The notes below the pieces were generated by a model. It saw only the letters and a list, made by a program, of their open reading frames with translations. It searched no databases and had not been told where the DNA came from. A stretch of DNA of 7,871 bases from JACCRE01 sp049790855. GTDB taxonomy: Bacteria > Planctomycetota > Planctomycetia > Planctomycetales > Planctomycetaceae. The stretch spans positions 1-7,871 of the forward strand of contig JBAQZJ010000174.1 in NCBI GenBank assembly GCA_049790855.1, read 5' to 3'. Made by a program: the position numbers and the translations under genes. Of this stretch, positions 6,053 through 7,871 are shown in pieces. Within the stretch, counting starts at the first letter, position 1, and every line of letters starts with the position of its first letter.

Positions 6053-7843
6053 ATGAAGCGCAACGAAAAACTACTTGCGGCCGCCCTCGTCGCCGTGCTC
6101 GTCGGCTACTTCCTGTGGAAGTCGGTCGTGCCGGTCTTCGTCGAGCCGGTGGCGACGCTTCAGACCGAGCGTGACGACCTGTTGATGAAGGTCTCCGACC
6201 AGCAGCAGACGCAGTTCGAGTCTCAACTCGCCGACCGGAAATTGAGCGAGTCCCGCGACCGCGGATTGCCGGGCAGCGATCTCGATGCGCAGCGGCTCTA
6301 CCTGCAATGGCTGACCGAACTCGCGCTGGCGTCGGGTCTCGACGTGACGGTGACCCCCGATCGTTTGAGTCCGGTCGGCGACGTTTACAACAGCGTCCAG
6401 GTCACGCTCGGCGGCACCGCGACCTTCGACGAGCTGCAGACGTTTCTGCGACGGTTCCGCAAAGCGGATTTGCTGCATCGCGTCTTCCGGCTCGACGTCG
6501 GCAGCCCCGCCGTTGAAGGCGATCCGGAACTGAACATCGTACTGACGGCCGAGGGCTTGAACGTCCGAGGCACGCCCGCCCGCAGTCGGCTGTTTCCGCA
6601 GATCGAATTGACGGAACCGCTCGCCGCAAGCGCCGGCGAACTGACCGTGGCTGCGGAAGAACTCAAAGCGACGCCGGGCGACTGGCTGCGGATCGACAAC
6701 GAGTTCGTCACCGTGAAAGCCGTTGAAGATGACCGCCTGTTGCTGACTCGCGGCGCCGACGGCACGACCGCGACCGAGCACGCCGTCGGCGCACGGGTGG
6801 AATTGTTGCCGATTCGAGAGCCTGGCAAAGGCGATCTACCGATCGTCGTCGCCGAAATCGACAGCCCGTTCGTCAAGCCGCGTCACTACGATCCGAAGTT
6901 CGACGGCTTCGCCGATGCGAAGCTTGTGCGAGGCAATACGGCGGCGATGTCGGTCAAGGTCGCCGATTACGACCGCGACGCCGGCGAGCCGAAGCTGGGG
7001 CTGATTGATGGTCCGGACGGGCTGACCTTCGACGCCGCGACCGGCAAGCTCGCCTGGACACCCGCTGACGACGTTCCCTCCGGTGAATACAAGGTGACGC
7101 TGGCGGCGGACGTGCCCGAGCCGCAGAAACGACTCGAGCAGACCGTGACGATCACGCTCACCGACCCGAACACCTCGCCGACGCTCGACGCCGTTTCCGC
7201 GACGGAGATCTTTCTCGGAGAGACTCTGCAGCTTCCCTTGAAGGCAGACGACGCCGAGAGCGACTCGCTGGCCTTCGCGGTCGAGCAGGGGCCGCCAGAT
7301 GCGATGATCGATGCAACAACAAACGAGTTCCGTTGGTCGGTGCCCGAGTCGTTCGCTCCCGGCGAGGTCGCCGTCACCGTCGTCGCGACCGACACAGGCG
7401 ACCCGCCCTTGTCGACGAAACAGACCTTCAACATCACCGTCCGCGAGAACCTTAAGCCGTTCGTCCACCTGTCGGGCACCTGGCTGGAATCGGGTTCGGG
7501 CGATGGCGGCGGAACTTTCCAGAAGCAGGCATTTTTGTACGATCGCTCAGAGAATCAGTGGACGCGACTGCGCGAGGGCCGACCATTCGAGGCGGCGGGT
7601 CTGAAAGCGCTCGTCAAGGAGATCGGCAGCGACTTCGTCGTCTACGTGCGAAACGGCGAGATCTGGAAGATTCGGGTCGGCTCGCATCTTGGGGAGGCTG
7701 AGAAGATTGGCGAAGAGCCGGTCGCCGCGATGCGTCCGACCGAGGAGCGTTCTCCGGTCGAGGCCGTTCGCCCACCGGACGAGACCGCCTCCGTCCGCCC
7801 GTCGCCGGCCACGGCTGCTGCCGAGGCGATGCCGCCGATGTGA
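6053..7843 (+). CDS. GspM/PilO-type platform protein fused to Ig-like domains and a GspC/PilP-like C-terminus
   Basis: 596 residues, against about 160-200 for an ordinary GspM. Layout: a short basic N-terminus and one membrane helix (about 7-25); a coiled-coil-like linker (about 32-65); a GspM/PilO-like ferredoxin fold (about 80-180), with 'LYLQWLTELALASGLDVTV' and 'VQVTLGGTATFDELQTFLRRFRKADLLHRV' as in PilO; a small beta module (about 191-252) with 'LRIDNEFVTVKAVEDDRLLL' and RGADGTTATEHAVGA; two Ig-like domains of the cadherin-like/He_PIG type (about 288-370 and 374-464), each with Asp-rich turns and, in the first, 'LTFDAATGKLAWTPADD'; a C-terminal domain (466-546) that resembles the GspC homology region/PilP; and a Pro/Glu/Ala tail with 12-residue repeats. 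Topology: N-terminus in the cytoplasm, the rest periplasmic. The position right after gspL matches gspM. An in-frame stop at 6044-6046 just upstream fixes ATG 6053; no Shine-Dalgarno is seen. The GspM-type call for the head is good; the other domain assignments are by eye. Confidence 0.8.
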   Translation: MKRNEKLLAAALVAVLVGYFLWKSVVPVFVEPVATLQTERDDLLMKVSDQQQTQFESQLADRKLSESRDRGLPGSDLDAQRLYLQWLTELALASGLDVTVTPDRLSPVGDVYNSVQVTLGGTATFDELQTFLRRFRKADLLHRVFRLDVGSPAVEGDPELNIVLTAEGLNVRGTPARSRLFPQIELTEPLAASAGELTVAAEELKATPGDWLRIDNEFVTVKAVEDDRLLLTRGADGTTATEHAVGARVELLPIREPGKGDLPIVVAEIDSPFVKPRHYDPKFDGFADAKLVRGNTAAMSVKVADYDRDAGEPKLGLIDGPDGLTFDAATGKLAWTPADDVPSGEYKVTLAADVPEPQKRLEQTVTITLTDPNTSPTLDAVSATEIFLGETLQLPLKADDAESDSLAFAVEQGPPDAMIDATTNEFRWSVPESFAPGEVAVTVVATDTGDPPLSTKQTFNITVRENLKPFVHLSGTWLESGSGDGGGTFQKQAFLYDRSENQWTRLREGRPFEAAGLKALVKEIGSDFVVYVRNGEIWKIRVGSHLGEAEKIGEEPVAAMRPTEERSPVEAVRPPDETASVRPSPATAAAEAMPPM

Positions 7844-7871
7844 GGCTCCCGACAGTGTCGCCTGATTGTCG

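Noticed and set aside
7851..7871. CGACA / TGTCG inverted repeat at the window end
   Set aside because: Only a 5-bp stem with a 1-base or 11-base loop; too short to call, and the sequence is cut off.
1..7871. tRNA, rRNA, CRISPR array, insertion sequence or transposase
   Set aside because: No tRNA-like cloverleaf, direct-repeat/spacer array, transposase motif or terminal inverted repeats were seen; coding genes fill almost the whole window.

Overview
The window is one GC-rich stretch coding only on the plus strand. It carries seven consecutive genes of a type II secretion (T2SS) pseudopilus and inner-membrane platform: the 3' part of gspG, then gspH, gspI, gspJ, gspK, a gspL-type gene (PilM-PilN fusion) and a long gspM-type gene. 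Four of the pseudopilins (GspG, GspH, GspI, GspJ) show the prepilin signature Gly|hydrophobic-x4-Glu, and GspK shows its usual variant without the Glu. The high GC content, the PilM/PilN-like GspL, a GspK carrying an 'NRNGLLDP' calcium-loop-like motif, Ser/Gly/Asp-rich linkers, Ig-like domains and embedded palindromic repeats together suggest a planctomycete or close relative. That assignment is inference from family resemblance; there is no rRNA or other marker gene here.

Layout. 1-431 is the end of gspG (major pseudopilin), cut by the window edge almost exactly at the prepilin cleavage site. 432-476 is a short gap dominated by a perfect 28-bp palindrome. 477-4460 is a tightly coupled block gspH-gspI-gspJ-gspK in which each downstream start overlaps the previous stop (ATGA, GTGA, ATGA). 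These encode the minor pseudopilins, with GspI-J-K expected to form the tip complex. 4461-4561 is the only sizeable gap (101 bp), with a weak hairpin plus T-run at its 5' edge and a 9-bp direct repeat pair inside. 4562-6013 is the GspL-type protein. 6014-6052 is a short gap with an 18-bp perfect palindrome. 6053-7843 is the GspM-type protein. 7844-7871 is the window end, with no supported feature. The upstream neighbour is probably gspF or gspE and the downstream one may be the secretin gspD or further T2SS genes, but neither is visible.

How the genes work together. GspG would polymerise into the periplasmic pseudopilus, GspH would join it, and GspI/J/K would cap it. The GspL and GspM products would sit in the inner membrane and link the cytoplasmic ATPase (GspE) to pseudopilus growth. 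No separate gspC/pilP gene is present in the window. The C-terminal part of the GspM-type protein resembles the GspC homology-region/PilP fold pattern, so this one polypeptide may combine the GspM role with the secretin-contacting role of GspC.

The points most worth a second look are: the multi-domain GspM-type protein (PilO/GspM head, small beta module, two Ig-like domains, GspC/PilP-like end, repeat tail); low-complexity inserts in three tip pseudopilins; and several palindromes, two of them embedded in frame inside coding sequence (GspJ leader, GspK linker).
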